Source: Amoebidium appalachense (lineage: Eukaryota > Ichthyosporea). From it: a DNA stretch of 64,000 nt. The DNA lies in the NCBI GenBank assembly GCA_963693365.1, contig CAVNZM010000002.1, forward strand, positions 620,001 through 684,000, in the 5' to 3' direction. Below are positions 1 through 14,887 of this stretch, in pieces (the first letter of the stretch is position 1; every line of letters starts with the position of its first letter). The translations under genes were made by a program, and so were the position numbers. Below the pieces are notes generated by a model. It worked only from the letters and a program-made list of their open reading frames with translations. It did not search any database and had not been told where the DNA came from.

Positions 1-182
1 CCCCCAGGTCTCCCCCCCCTCCCCCCCCCCAAGCACCAAAAAAAAACTCTCCGGGGGAAGCGGGGAGGAGGGGGGGGAGAGCGGGGGATGTTCCCTTGTG
101 TGTGTGTACGAAACAGAGAGATGGCGAGTTCTGGATCACGAATGAAACAATGCATATCATTATCTTTTTTCACTTGCCGCAG

Positions 183-367
183 ACGCTTCCCTGTGCTACA
201 AGCCATATCTTTACATGGCAACAAACCCCTTTGGCGGCACAACCAAGTTCTGTATGAGGTCGTTGGAGCAGCAAAGCAATCGGAACCAAACCCAAATTCG
301 GGCGCAGGCTTATAGCATTTCCTTTCCATACGTCCGTGAAGTGATGCCGATTAGAGGTGGTTTTTAA
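183..367 (+). CDS. Terminal exon of an unidentified gene, entering from the left edge
   Basis: A 3' splice site (tgccgcag, ends at 182) opens a frame of 61 codons that closes at TAA 365-367. It begins in phase 1 (two bases complete a split codon) and reads ...CYKPYLYMATNPFGGTTKF... and ends ...VREVMPIRGGF. The amino-acid composition is normal (aromatic, charged, no repeat bias), unlike the microsatellite frames around it. I do not recognise the family. Upstream exons would lie outside the window. The overlapping + frame 88-315 covers part of the same DNA but looks less protein-like. Coding status is inferred from the acceptor, composition and stop only. Confidence 0.45.
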
Positions 368-469
368 GGTGGGAACGAGAAAAAAAGAAAAGTGGATGGT
401 TGAGCTTAGGTTGTTGTTATCAGGCTAGTCGATTTCAGCTTTTCCGTTATCTTATGAAGGAAAAATCAT

Positions 470-999
<530 letters not shown>

Positions 1000-1000
<1 letters not shown>

Positions 1001-1688
1001 GGTGCATACCTTAACGGTCCTCTCAGTGCTGTGTGTGCGCATGAGAGTTTAAGTTTCCCCCACCTGCTGTTAGGTGGCGATAACCATAATGATTGGGAAT
1101 GGGAGATGCAAAGTTGTATTTTCTCGTCATCCATTTTATTAGTTAGGCCACACAGTGACCTTTATATTCGTAATCATTCAATCCATTATAAATGACCACA
1201 CCGAGCGACTGGCAACAGTGCCTGTTATTATCATCCCTGGGCTTACACAGGCCTAGGGCTACGAAATTGTGTTAGTCCGGCTATCTTTTACACTGCCAGA
1301 CGTGACAACCGGAAAAGAGGACAGTAAAAGCTCTTTACACTGAGTATGCCCTTTTTGACTAAGTTGTGCATCGATATATCACCCCATGATTCAGCTATCC
1401 TCCGGGTTTGCTTAAAAACAAAAAAAATAATAAATCACAGACTAATGGACGGACCATTCATCAGCCGTGTAGCATAGCAAGAAGACTTTGTTTCAAAATG
1501 TATTTATAGCATTTCGGCTATTGAAACAGTATATCTATGGACACAACGCCCGATAGCATAACAAGGGCTTTCGTTAGACCCGGCTGAAACCGTGCAAGTC
1601 AATATAGAAAGGTTTTGAACAACTAGTGTCGAGTCTCACGCATCTAGTAGGGTATCATTTTTCTCCAGACGACAGGGATTTCCTTCAT
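1000..1688. other. Intergenic stretch without recognisable genes
   Basis: Ordinary-complexity, moderately AT-rich DNA between the GT array and the stop codon of the minus-strand Cys-rich gene at 1689. I see no long frame with plausible splice sites and no RNA gene. Confidence 0.5.
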
Positions 1689-3275
1689 TCACTCGTCAGC
1701 CAGCAGGGCACACTGTGCGCGGGTCAGGACCAGCTCATCCTTGATTGCAGAGTTCACAAACGGGAACCAGCACAGGGCAAAGTGCACCAGCTGAAACTGG
1801 GGCCCATCCCAACCATACCACAGCACCCGCTCCGACGCCGGCACATGCACGAGGTACTGTTTGAGAATCTGTGGGCGGATGGCGGCGGGGTTAACCTGGT
1901 ACATTCTGTCGAGCATGCAGTCGTCATAGAGCTTGTTGCACGGTCCAGTGGGTGTCAGGTTGGCAAATGACTCTGTGCGCAGATTGGTCGGATGGCTGCT
2001 GGTTACCCGCGATCCGCTTGTGGGGAGCACGTGGCCTGCCTGGAAGGACGTCTCGGTTATCTCCTCCTTTCCGCACGCCAGACACAGAGACACGTCCCAC
2101 ACGTAGGTGCCCGGCCTGTTGGACCCTGCCGTCGGGGACACAAGCAGGGCCTGGTACTCCTTAAGAAGCTCGCACCCCTTGACGTGGTCGGCCCGGAGCT
2201 GCCGGCGGTCTGCGTTGCTGCCACTGTTGTACATGCGCATGGGGTAGGTCACGTAGGCCGGTGGCAAAAGGGCGCAGGCTGTAGGGGTCCGGGTCCGAGT
2301 AAACGTCCGTGTGCAGTGCCGTGTGGCCCACACAGTTGAAGCACGCCTGCACCGTCACCGTGACTTTGCCGTTTCGTGCCGTGGCCTTGGGGGCATCGCG
2401 GACACACCCTCGGCAGAACACGTGCACACGGCAAGGCGCCACCCGCATGTTGCTGTCGTCGGCTACCCACCCAGGCAGACGGACCGTCATCTCTCGTCCA
2501 AACCGGTCACACGGAGACTCGCCTGCAGAGGGTTAAGGGGTTAGGCACTGTGTGTGTTGCGCTGCCACCGCGCTAAGCGCAGCCATGACCCCGTAGGTCA
2601 GTGTCCGGCTGGAACCGGCGGGAATGGGTTTACATTCGACCTATGAACCGACCACGTGACTAGCACGTGGCCAGACCGGCCCGTACAGAAGTCTTCCGCT
2701 GGGGTCATGGTTAGGCACCGAGATATATATGTGCTAGAAGAAAACAAAGATATGTGGTGTGACAAGTCTCAATGTCGAGGTGTATAAAGGTGTCTGCCAA
2801 GGGCAATCGCAAGAAGGAAGGAAGATTCTGAAGGAAAACAACACACGTGCATGCAAACAGTGCCACGGGACACCACAAGGAGGTAGAAGGGAAGGAAAGG
2901 GCCAGCCATGTGCAAGCACTCAGAAGGCTGGAGATCCCGGACTGCACAACACACATGCCCGTAAACCCCCTTACCATTCAGAAAGTGGCGCACGGGTGGC
3001 AGCTTGCTTTTTGCCTCTTGACCTGCTTGCTTCTCGCCAAGGCTCTTGAGCATATTCTTGCACCAATCTACAAGGAATAGGAACGGGAAAGTCGCCGAGG
3101 AGAGGATTGTCAACCGTCGCTTCTTACCAGGATGTTCCGGTGGGTCAGGGTAGTCTGGGTCGCTGGCCGGTGGGGACTGTGGCTGTACAGGTGGCGCGGG
3201 TGGAGGTGGCACGTACGCGTGCGTGTGTAGGCTCTGGCTGAAGGGGTGGGGACTGGATAGGTGCAGAAGTGCCAA
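1689..3275 (-). CDS. Cys-rich, putative zinc-binding protein of unknown function (3 exons seen, one frameshift)
   Basis: Exons on the minus strand: 3128-3275 or longer (Pro-rich, ends phase 1 at a gtaaga donor), 2975-3067 (after a 60-bp intron ending ttgtag; starts PDWCKNMLKSLGEKQAG), and 1689-2522 (after ctctgcag). Phases agree at both junctions (1+2, 1+2). The last exon carries Cys pairs: CDRFG, CRVHVFCRGC and ACFNC, and later SLCLACG, suggesting a Zn-binding fold. Between about 2240 and 2290 the frame has to shift by one base: the upstream part ends ...DPYSLRPF and the downstream part continues ...AYVTYPMRMYNSG, both with clean composition to the TGA at 1689-1691. This is therefore either a recent pseudogene, a sequence error or an unseen tiny intron. 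No start codon was found; the 5' exon limit is arbitrary. Part of the gene is duplicated in inverted orientation at 6.44-7.04 kb. Family not recognised. Confidence 0.55.
2480..2995 (-). repeat. Inverted duplication, copy 1 (partner 6444-6945)
   Basis: About 500 bp here match the reverse complement of 6444-6945, including the 5' part of the last exon of the Cys-rich gene, its whole upstream intron and the preceding splice donor. Shared landmarks are the gtaagggg donor, the block around 2590-2720 with GGGGTCATGG, and the exon start GCGAGTCTCCGTGTGACCGG. Divergence is visible (small indels and substitutions), so this is not an assembly palindrome. Confidence 0.85.
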
Positions 3276-3299
3276 AGGGATGGAGCCATGCGTATGTCC

Positions 3300-4940
3300 A
3301 ATTGCCCCAGCTCATTTTTGTTTTGTCAGTGCAGTGGGCACCCTACTGGGTGGGCACCTAATCATAAGGGCGCCGGACCGTCGACACGGTTCGCAACTGC
3401 AAGCCTCGGAGGAAACTGCGACGTTATTTATAAGGTTTCCTTTGGAAGCGGTCTAGCCAATCAAAACAGATCTTGATGTCTGACTATTATCCTAATGATT
3501 ATTATCGAATCATATTATGTTGTCTCCCCACATCATACTGGTCCAGGCTCGAAGCCCAAAGAATCGGGATAGAGGTAAGCTAAATAACTGCATTATCCGT
3601 TACATATTCCTATCCGTATTAAAATAATTGGTTGTTCAGTTGAGTTTTTCCTATTGAAAGTAGGTGAATATGAGGCAGTGCAATAGCCTGAGTGTGTGAT
3701 GTAGTCTGCAGGAACAAACCAATAGGAACTTCCCGAAAAAAGCAGCATTGATGCTTGCTTTGAAATACGAAGTAACGAAATGTTTAAAAAGACTAATACA
3801 TATAACAGTTCATAAAAAGTGGAAATTGGTATGTGGCTGGAATACATAGATTTAGTGTTTCGATATTACTTCCTGAGTCTGATATGATGATGTAACAGGC
3901 GGCAAATACTTTCATCACCATATCCATGAGAACACTTTATGCCGAAACTATGTAAGGCACGACCAATAGAAAATCTGAGCGCAGGTCCAATGAAATAAAA
4001 AAACTCGAGTAGCAGTAGGACGCTCGAAGTAGATACATGCACACTATCAACGCAAATGCTGGCAATGAAATTATTTTGCCAGTTAATAAATGCACGACTC
4101 CAAAGCCGCTCGTCACACTACTGTACATGCTCCGCTGTGACAGTGTGCGGCCTAGTACCTACATTTAAAATCACTGGGCAAGAATGCCAAGAATGCACGT
4201 AGGAATGCTCGCATGAGCAACAACTTGCCAACAAGGCTTGGCGTAGCGATATTTTGTGCGTAGTAAAGCACAGTGTTCTTGTATGATATTGTAACTTGGA
4301 ATAAACGCATTCACTGCAGCAGCTTGCAGCTTCTTGGAGTACCCTATATAGCTATGTATGCATAGTACTGACGGGCAGGTTATGGCGACATTCGATATCA
4401 GCTGACACAGCCTTGGATTTTCACATGCAGTGTGATCTCGATCTTTGTTCCTATTGGGTGCACGCGTGCGAATGCATGCCAGGGTCCGGGCAGCCAGCCT
4501 GAGCCAGGCCCAGCACACTGTGATAACATTTCGGGTAGGTATGGATGCAAACCATTAGTCAATTGCAGTTCACGGTGGTAGGAAAAATTTGTGATTGCGT
4601 TAGCCAAAATAATTTTGTATTCAATGTATTGTTCATCCTTGTGACAAGCAACTCGCATTCAGGCTCTCGGACACGGTGACCATTTATAAGTTTACTGAAA
4701 CGGCTTACAAAGTCGGACTGCCTTATATGAAGCATGCTCAGAGTACATACGTGCAGCATATTATTTACTGTGAATATATCAGAATATATGGCGAAGTAAA
4801 TAATAAACACCGAGTTTGCATGTTTGCACCTTAACCAGAGTTTATATATGTTTAGTTCAGTCTAGTCAAGACTCAATTGAACTCTCGTGCTCTCCTGTGA
4901 TTCGATATTGATCAGCTATAGTAGTTACCGCCTTGATTTG
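3300..4940. other. Intergenic, no gene seen
   Basis: AT-richer ordinary-complexity DNA. The several frames of 60-115 codons on the minus strand (3593-4810) have no splice context or recognisable motif, and they overlap one another in different frames. I treat the interval as non-coding. Confidence 0.45.
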
Positions 4941-4967
4941 ATTGGTCTGACGTGGTCCACTGGCAGG

Positions 4968-4976
4968 GAGATAAAA
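4968..4976 (+). promoter_or_regulatory. Possible TATA-like element with upstream CCAAT-type box
   Basis: gataaaaag lies about 30 bp downstream of a TGATTGG (inverted CCAAT) box near 4939 and about 75 bp upstream of the ATG at 5047. The arrangement resembles promoters of other genes in this window (18.3 and 42.7 kb), but no transcript evidence exists. Confidence 0.25.
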
Positions 4977-5046
4977 AGGCGGCACAGCCCCTTCGAAACA
5001 TCAGTCGTTCGCCGTCTGCACCAAATGAGCATCCCGGCGATGCCAT

Positions 5047-5504
5047 GGCCATCAAGATGATGTGTGTAGCTTCCTGCCTGTCGGGCTGCAGCCCCAAACC
5101 GGCCCCCACCCATGGAGTTGGAGCGCTCAACGTCTCATCGGCCACCTCATCCCGCCCCTCATTCGCCTTTCTGCAGGTTACCACGGGACATGGAGTTTCC
5201 CCGTTTTATTGACGTAGGGCTACCTTTCGACCAGCGGGTATCACAGTATGGCGTATTCGGCTCGCCCCAAAATCCAGACAACTAAAAGTGGTTTTCTCCC
5301 GCCGCCCCTGGGTAATGTCGGTCACCAGGACCCTACCTCACCAACCGTTCAACGGCCCACCTGCTCCGATATAGACTACGACAATGCAAACGAGTTCTTC
5401 GGCAACATTCTCGTTGGCCTGTTGCACGTGTTGTCTTCGTGCAAACATATGCCCAAGGGGGGTTTACGCTGTTTACTCGAGGCAAAGAGAAACCAGTCTC
5501 AGGT
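5047..5504 (+). CDS. Candidate gene, unknown product, structure unresolved
   Basis: Several overlapping plausible pieces lie here: a frame from ATG 5047 (MAIKMMCVASCLSGCSPKPA...), a 57-codon frame from ATG 5112 that contains FPRFIDVGLPFDQRVSQYG and stops at about 5284, and a frame from ATG 5248 whose end reads DYDNANEFFGNILVGLLHVL... and meets a gtatgg donor at 5505. A ttctgcag acceptor-like site at 5175 could join them. Composition is normal, and the region follows a TATA/CCAAT-like motif pair. I cannot fix the exon order and do not recognise a family. Confidence 0.3.
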
Positions 5505-5653
5505 ATGGGGGGGGGTTTTGCTCGGAATACATATCCCCTCAGCGGTATATCATGATCACGTACATAGATGTCGGGTGATGACTATATTTCAGGGTTTACT
5601 TTCTCTACGAGACACCATAAAGACTAAGAGAAATCAATTAGTTGGGGTTCCCC

Positions 5654-5654
<1 letters not shown>

Positions 5655-5699
<45 letters not shown>

Positions 5700-5730
5700 G
5701 GGCTCCCCTGGGACACTCGGTATCAGCTAG

Positions 5731-5799
<69 letters not shown>

Positions 5800-5815
5800 T
5801 GTGTGTGCGCGCGTG
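5655..5815. repeat. Poly(T)43 followed by (GT)n array
   Basis: A run of 43 T (5655-5697) is followed by a 34-bp GC-rich link and then a (GT)n array 5732-5810 ending in alternating GC. On the minus strand this reads (CA)n then poly(A), like the 3' end of a retroposon, but I found no body attached to it. Confidence 0.9.
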
Positions 5816-6613
5816 CTAGAATTTTGTAGTGATTTGTTTCTCAAGCCAATCAATACATCTAATAAACAGGTCGTAGTTACGCGTGTTTAGTATAAAATCA
5901 AGGATGTTGTAATTTATAGGTAGGCTATCTTTCTGGGTGTCTGTTGTGAATGTGACGTGTGTGTGTTGCGGTATTATGTGGTCTATCAAACTACATTTGG
6001 CGATACATGACCGTTTAAACTGGTGTGTGTGTGTTGTTTGGGCATGCAAACGATGCCACCTTATACTTATTAGATCTCCACTGTATAGCACTTGTACCGA
6101 GTAAAAGCGTGGTAGTTGATCGATAATACCATCAGCTAGAGAAAGACCAGTTCTACAGGAAGGTAATATGTATTTAGGTGTTAGGTGCATTTGCGAGTGC
6201 CATATTTGGCAATATGAACGGTTGAGGCGGTCAGTATATATAAAACGAGACATAAGGCTTAGTTTTTCAAGGTGTCTGCTTTCATCGGGTCTAGTGTCGT
6301 GTGGTATCTTTTTCCATTTGTTAAATTGCGTGATTACCTTGTGATTGTGTACATGTTTAATAAGTAAGTGGGAGTCCAAAGTCACACACACACTTTTGCG
6401 GGGTTTATTTGTATTTGTGCACAAGAACCTCAGCGAAAAAACCAGCGCAGCCACTTTGTCAACGGTAAGGGGTTTTACATAGGCATGTGTGTTGTGCAGT
6501 CCGGTATCTCCAGCCTTCTGGGTGCTTGCAGAAGGCTGGCCCTGTCGTTTCCCCCAACCTCCTTGTGGTGTCCCGTGGCACTGTCTGCATGCACGTGTGT
6601 TGTTTCCCTTCAC
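5816..6613 (-). CDS. Long unassigned open frame, 265 aa, partly overlapping the inverted repeat
   Basis: The frame runs on the minus strand to a stop at 5816-5818. The part outside the duplicated block (about 5816-6440, roughly 200 codons) has ordinary composition, with segments such as SLMSRFIYTDRLNRSYCQIW and, at the end, DFILNTRNYDLFIRCIDWLE. Such a length is unlikely by chance in AT-moderate DNA. The first 50 or so codons fall in the inverted repeat and are probably not coding. No motif I can name; a decayed transposon ORF or a terminal exon are both possible. Confidence 0.35.
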   Translation of the reverse strand: MKGNNTRACRQCHGTPQGGWGKRQGQPSASTQKAGDTGLHNTHAYVKPLTVDKVAALVFSLRFLCTNTNKPRKSVCVTLDSHLLIKHVHNHKVITQFNKWKKIPHDTRPDESRHLEKLSLMSRFIYTDRLNRSYCQIWHSQMHLTPKYILPSCRTGLSLADGIIDQLPRFYSVQVLYSGDLISIRWHRLHAQTTHTHQFKRSCIAKCSLIDHIIPQHTHVTFTTDTQKDSLPINYNILDFILNTRNYDLFIRCIDWLEKQITTKF

Positions 6614-7036
6614 ACTCTCTCTTCCTTCTTCTTTGCTCGTTGCATAAACTGCTTGTGCACATTTGACGTTGCTATGCTGCGTCCTTCTAGCACACTATCT
6701 CGATGCCTAACCATGACCCCAGCGGACAACTTCTGTACGGGCCGGTCTGGCCACGTGTTAGTCACGTGGTCGGTTCATAGGTCGAATGTAAACCCATTCC
6801 CGCCGGTTCTCAGCCGGACACTGACCTACGGGGTCATGGCTGCGCTTAGCGCGGTGGCAGCGCAACACACGCAGTGCCTAACCCCTTAACCCTCTCCAGG
6901 CGAGTCTCCGTGTGACCGGTGTGGACGAGAGATGACGGTCCGTGTGTCTAGCCATGGCCTTGCCGCGCCAGTAATGACCGCAGCACCAAACACTTGGGTC
7001 ATCCCGTGCCGTGTGCAAGTGTTATTCTGTGTGTGA
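6410..7036 (+). pseudogene. Truncated inverted copy of the Cys-rich gene
   Basis: On the + strand an exon ends ...RSHFVN at a gtaagg donor (6464/6465), the intron is the duplicated one, and the next exon starts after ctctccag at 6900 with GESPCDRCGREMTVR. The reading then diverges from the copy at 2.5 kb and stops at TGA 7034-7036 after 45 full codons. This copy has CDRCG where the other has CDRFG, so the CxxC pair is probably ancestral. The loss of all downstream Cys pairs indicates a pseudogene or an alternative short product. Confidence 0.55.
6444..6945 (+). repeat. Inverted duplication, copy 2 (partner 2480-2995)
   Basis: See copy 1. The two arms are separated by about 3.4 kb and face away from each other with respect to the gene they carry. 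The repeat ends abruptly on the left at about 6444 (preceding sequence unrelated to 3000 onward) and fades near 6945 inside the exon. Confidence 0.85.
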
Positions 7037-7099
7037 GCCTCAACACACTCGTGTAACTCAGCACTATTAACTGGCAGAAGCACGTGTGCATGTGCAAAA

Positions 7100-8340
7100 C
7101 ATCTGACCCACTACTAAAGTTGTAACCTCCACCGTTTGAGATATCCCCCACTACCGACAGTACTGCAAGACAACCACCTTGGATTTGGATTTAGTTCAGT
7201 GAGATGTCTGTACATTTCCTGGGGTTATTTTGATGTACACAATTGAAGATCTTGTCGACGTAGGCACGGGCTAAAACCTACCCCTAGTGTGTGCCACAAC
7301 TTGAACATAGAACCCGTATTGAAACTAGAATACAAAATCCACAGCTGAACACCATGAATCAGCTCTCAAATAAATATCTAAGCAGGAAAAAAAAAAAGAA
7401 AAAGGCACCGGTCCCGGTGACCCACCGCCCATATACCCTCCCCCCCCCCCCCCCCCCCCCCTCCCCCCAAAACCCGCCCACCCACCCACCCACTCAAGAA
7501 CTATCCCCCCAAAGCCATCACAACCACCGTCGTCGCCGCCAGAAAAACAAAAACAACAACAAAAACAAAAAAGAAAAACAGAAACAATTAACCAGCACAG
7601 TTTAAAGCTATTAAAACCCCAAATGTACACAAACCAAATGCACCAAGCCCATTACTGTGCCACACTACACACGGTAGAACAGTAATAGCCTCATCCTAAC
7701 CAGCATTGCCACTGACTCAGGTTTTTCATTTTTTTATTTTTATTTTTAGGGGGGGGGGGGTTTAATGTAGCAATGGATCCGATTAGATTCGATGATTAGC
7801 CCCCGAGGAAAAGAAAAGAGGAAAGGGAGCTCGAGGGGTTACATTGTCGGTTAGACACAATGGTGAGGAGGGCAAGAGATATTTGGGAGGCCTTCTGTCG
7901 TTGGATGTGGAGGCTTGGGGGGGGGGGGGGAGGGGAGGGGAGGGGGAGGGGCCCCGCAAGGGGGGAGGGGGGAGGGGGGAGGGGGGGGTCCAAAGAATGT
8001 GCACAAATGGCACGTAGGAAATATCTGACTACCACGCTCTCAAAAGGCATTAAATATCTTGAAATACACGTACTTTTATTGCACTGCCCTCAATCAATGG
8101 CTCTGCCCATCTTCGAGTTCAGGCAGACGGGACCCACATCCTCTCTAGATCCTCCCTCATGCACAGAGTGAGTAATTCACACGGTGGAAATGCACAGTGC
8201 ACACAGTGCTACATTTGATCTTTACAACACATAGCCTTTTGCGCAAAAAATGTGTCTAACACGTATGAGATTCAATGTACGCCACATTATCCAATTAGAA
8301 TTCACCGCATGAACGCTCGCACACACATAAGTGATTGGCC
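7100..8340. other. Intergenic with poly(C) and poly(G) tracts
   Basis: Contains A-rich 7385-7405, poly(C) 7439-7462, T-rich/poly(G) 7725-7761 and a G-rich 7918-7990 block. No exon is supported. It lies just downstream of the cathepsin stop codon and presumably contains that gene's 3' UTR. Confidence 0.6.
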
Positions 8341-8342
8341 AA

Positions 8343-12534
<4,192 letters not shown>

Positions 12535-12540
12535 CGTGTT

Positions 12541-13171
12541 TCTGCAGAGGATAATTTCAAATTAGCTACTGGCCAGAGGTAGTAACTTGAGATAGTACTA
12601 GTTAAGGAGGATAAAAAGTCAATTTGGCACGCCGTAGAAAATTTCATGTACTGAGTTTTAACTTTGCCAATGTCCGTGCAACACCGTGTGGCGGTGTGTG
12701 TGCATTTATTTGGAACATCAATTGCAATTTGAAAGGGCCCGTGTGTCAGCGGCGCGGCGGCCTAGTGCGCACATGCACCGTTTCCCGAGTATTCTGTGCG
12801 GTTTTCTATGTACCGTGCACCTGTGAGAGGATGCACGTGCGGTTCTACAATACAAAGTGAATGACAGTGGTAGCTAAGGAAGGAGGGGGAGGGGATTTAG
12901 AGGGGGGCATACGAAAAGCCAGGAGGTTCCGGCGGAAAGGGGGATGAGGGGGGCGAGGGGGGGGGGGGGGGGGAGCCCCGCCTGGGGCGATCAACATAAT
13001 CTAATATTTGGATAAACGTTCTTACATAAGCACAGAGATCACGCTTTCTTCCTAGCTGCTCAAGAGGCACCAGCACAGAGCACAGAGCAATACAGAATCC
13101 AGCAACGTTCTCACCTTGATGCCTCACGGGCAGAACTGGAATGGTTGTGAGGTGTGCCTGCCTTTATATAC
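12541..13171 (-). promoter_or_regulatory. Cathepsin promoter (TATA) and probable 5' UTR exon and intron
   Basis: On the minus strand a TATA box gtatataaagg sits at 13161-13171. About 45 bp downstream is a donor CAAG/gtgagaac (exon edge 13115), and 7 bases before the start codon at 12534 is an acceptor ttatcctctgcag (edge 12542). The intervening 570 bp, which includes a 17-bp G tract, would be a 5' UTR intron. The position of the TATA box fits a transcription start near 13.13 kb. CCAAT-type boxes occur further upstream (13229, 13455, 13509). Confidence 0.6.
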
Positions 13172-13633
13172 CCGCGCAGCCGCAGCAAAAAAGATCGGTA
13201 ATATAAATGCATGATATTCATCTATTGTGATTGGATTTTCGGTGGCAATAATCTTGAATCGGTCGCCGCCACGAGAAAGCTTATTACTACCGCAAAAGTA
13301 AACAATAGGGTTTTAATACCTGCACGTATAAAAATGCTTCTATTGCAGGTATGCGTGTTCTTTAGATCTGCCTTTAAGAATTAGTGTGCACGAAACAAGT
13401 AACGACTTATGCGCCATGCAACTACAAAACTGTTGTATTTCCTCTGACTTAGATCGACCAATCATATGCCTGAAGCAATCTTTCTTTGACGGCCATGTGG
13501 TCTGGGTGGTGATTGGTCGCCTGAATCTGTCTGCTCATGTGCGGCCGCTGCCGTTCCCGTGCTGTTTGTTTACTCGCCATTTATGGTTATGTCTGCAGTT
13601 AGAAAGTGCAGGCGTGGTTCATCATCATGCATG

Positions 13634-13785
13634 CATCAAGAACTCTACACACACGCACGCACACACACACGCGCGCACACACAAACACATACACACGCAC
13701 ACGCACACACAGACACACACACAACCGCGAGCACACGGGCACACGCACACACACGCAGACAGGCACACACACGCGTGCGCGCACA

Positions 13786-13872
<87 letters not shown>

Positions 13873-14140
13873 ACAAACAAACACACACACACACACACAA
13901 ACACAAACAGGCACAAACACACACGCTCAAAGTTCTCCCTCCTTTGCTCTCTCTCGCTTGCACTCTCTAAGATCTGTAGCTCTGTGTGTTGTGTGTGTGC
14001 GTGTGTGTGTGTGCGTGTGCGTGCGTGTGCGTGCGTGTGTGTGTGTGTGTGCTTATGTGTGCTTGTGTGTACCTGTGTGTGCGTGTGTGTGTGTGTGTGC
14101 GCGCGCACGTGTGTATGTATGCCGCGCGCGCACGTGCGTG
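13634..14140. repeat. (CA)n array followed by (GT)n array
   Basis: 13634-13925 is CA-rich with GCGC interruptions; 13984-14140 is GT-rich with GCGCGC. The two arrays are separated by 60 bp and are inverted relative to each other, so they could pair into a long hairpin. No gene. Confidence 0.95.
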
Positions 14141-14887
14141 AGTATGTGTCTAACACTATTGCTATGCATCATGGGGCGTAGGCTATCCGGTTGCGTGCTC
14201 CTGCCCCACGGAAAACGTACTACGGAGTTAATGGCATTGACACATTACGGGACGCAACCAACTCCGAGTCAGAAGCAGAGCCAGCCCACGCATAACTACG
14301 TACTGTAACAGGCTCACAGGTGTACGCATTCTAGCGCAACTAGGATAATACGTATATCAATATGGCATGATTAAAGACTTGCCGTCGTGCACCTGGCTGA
14401 CACCTCTTCCCGCGACTCCCAGGCCCAGTTGTTCATTGATTGGTGTACATGTGGTGTCCGGGGTTGTGTCGTGGTTTGTGTCATAACCGGCAGCCCGCGT
14501 AACATTCTTATGAATAGAGGGCCCACGTACCCAGGGGCCACAAAGGGGAGGGGGGAGGGGGATGCGGTGAAGAGGAGGAGGGGGGGAAGGGGGCAGTGTC
14601 TTTGATATAAATATTATGTTCATGCACAGCACTTGTACCACAGTACCACACTCCCCCCTTCCCTCTCCCGGGCCGTGCACCTCCGGGCACCAAATCTTAG
14701 GTAGTCCTGGGTCGATCCCCCATACCACCCACGTCCCCACCTTTCCCCGCGGCTCCTATCCCTGCGGCTTCCTCCCAACCTCTCTGAAACAAATGAATTT
14801 GTGTGGTGGTGCTTGTGTGCCCCACCGTCTGTGTGTGCCGTATGCATTTGCCACACTGCAGCGCATGCCAACACAGTGCATGAACAA

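Noticed and set aside
12624-12860. 78-codon + frame upstream of the cathepsin start
   Set aside because: Lies in the inferred 5' UTR intron of the cathepsin gene; no motif, no promoter of its own.
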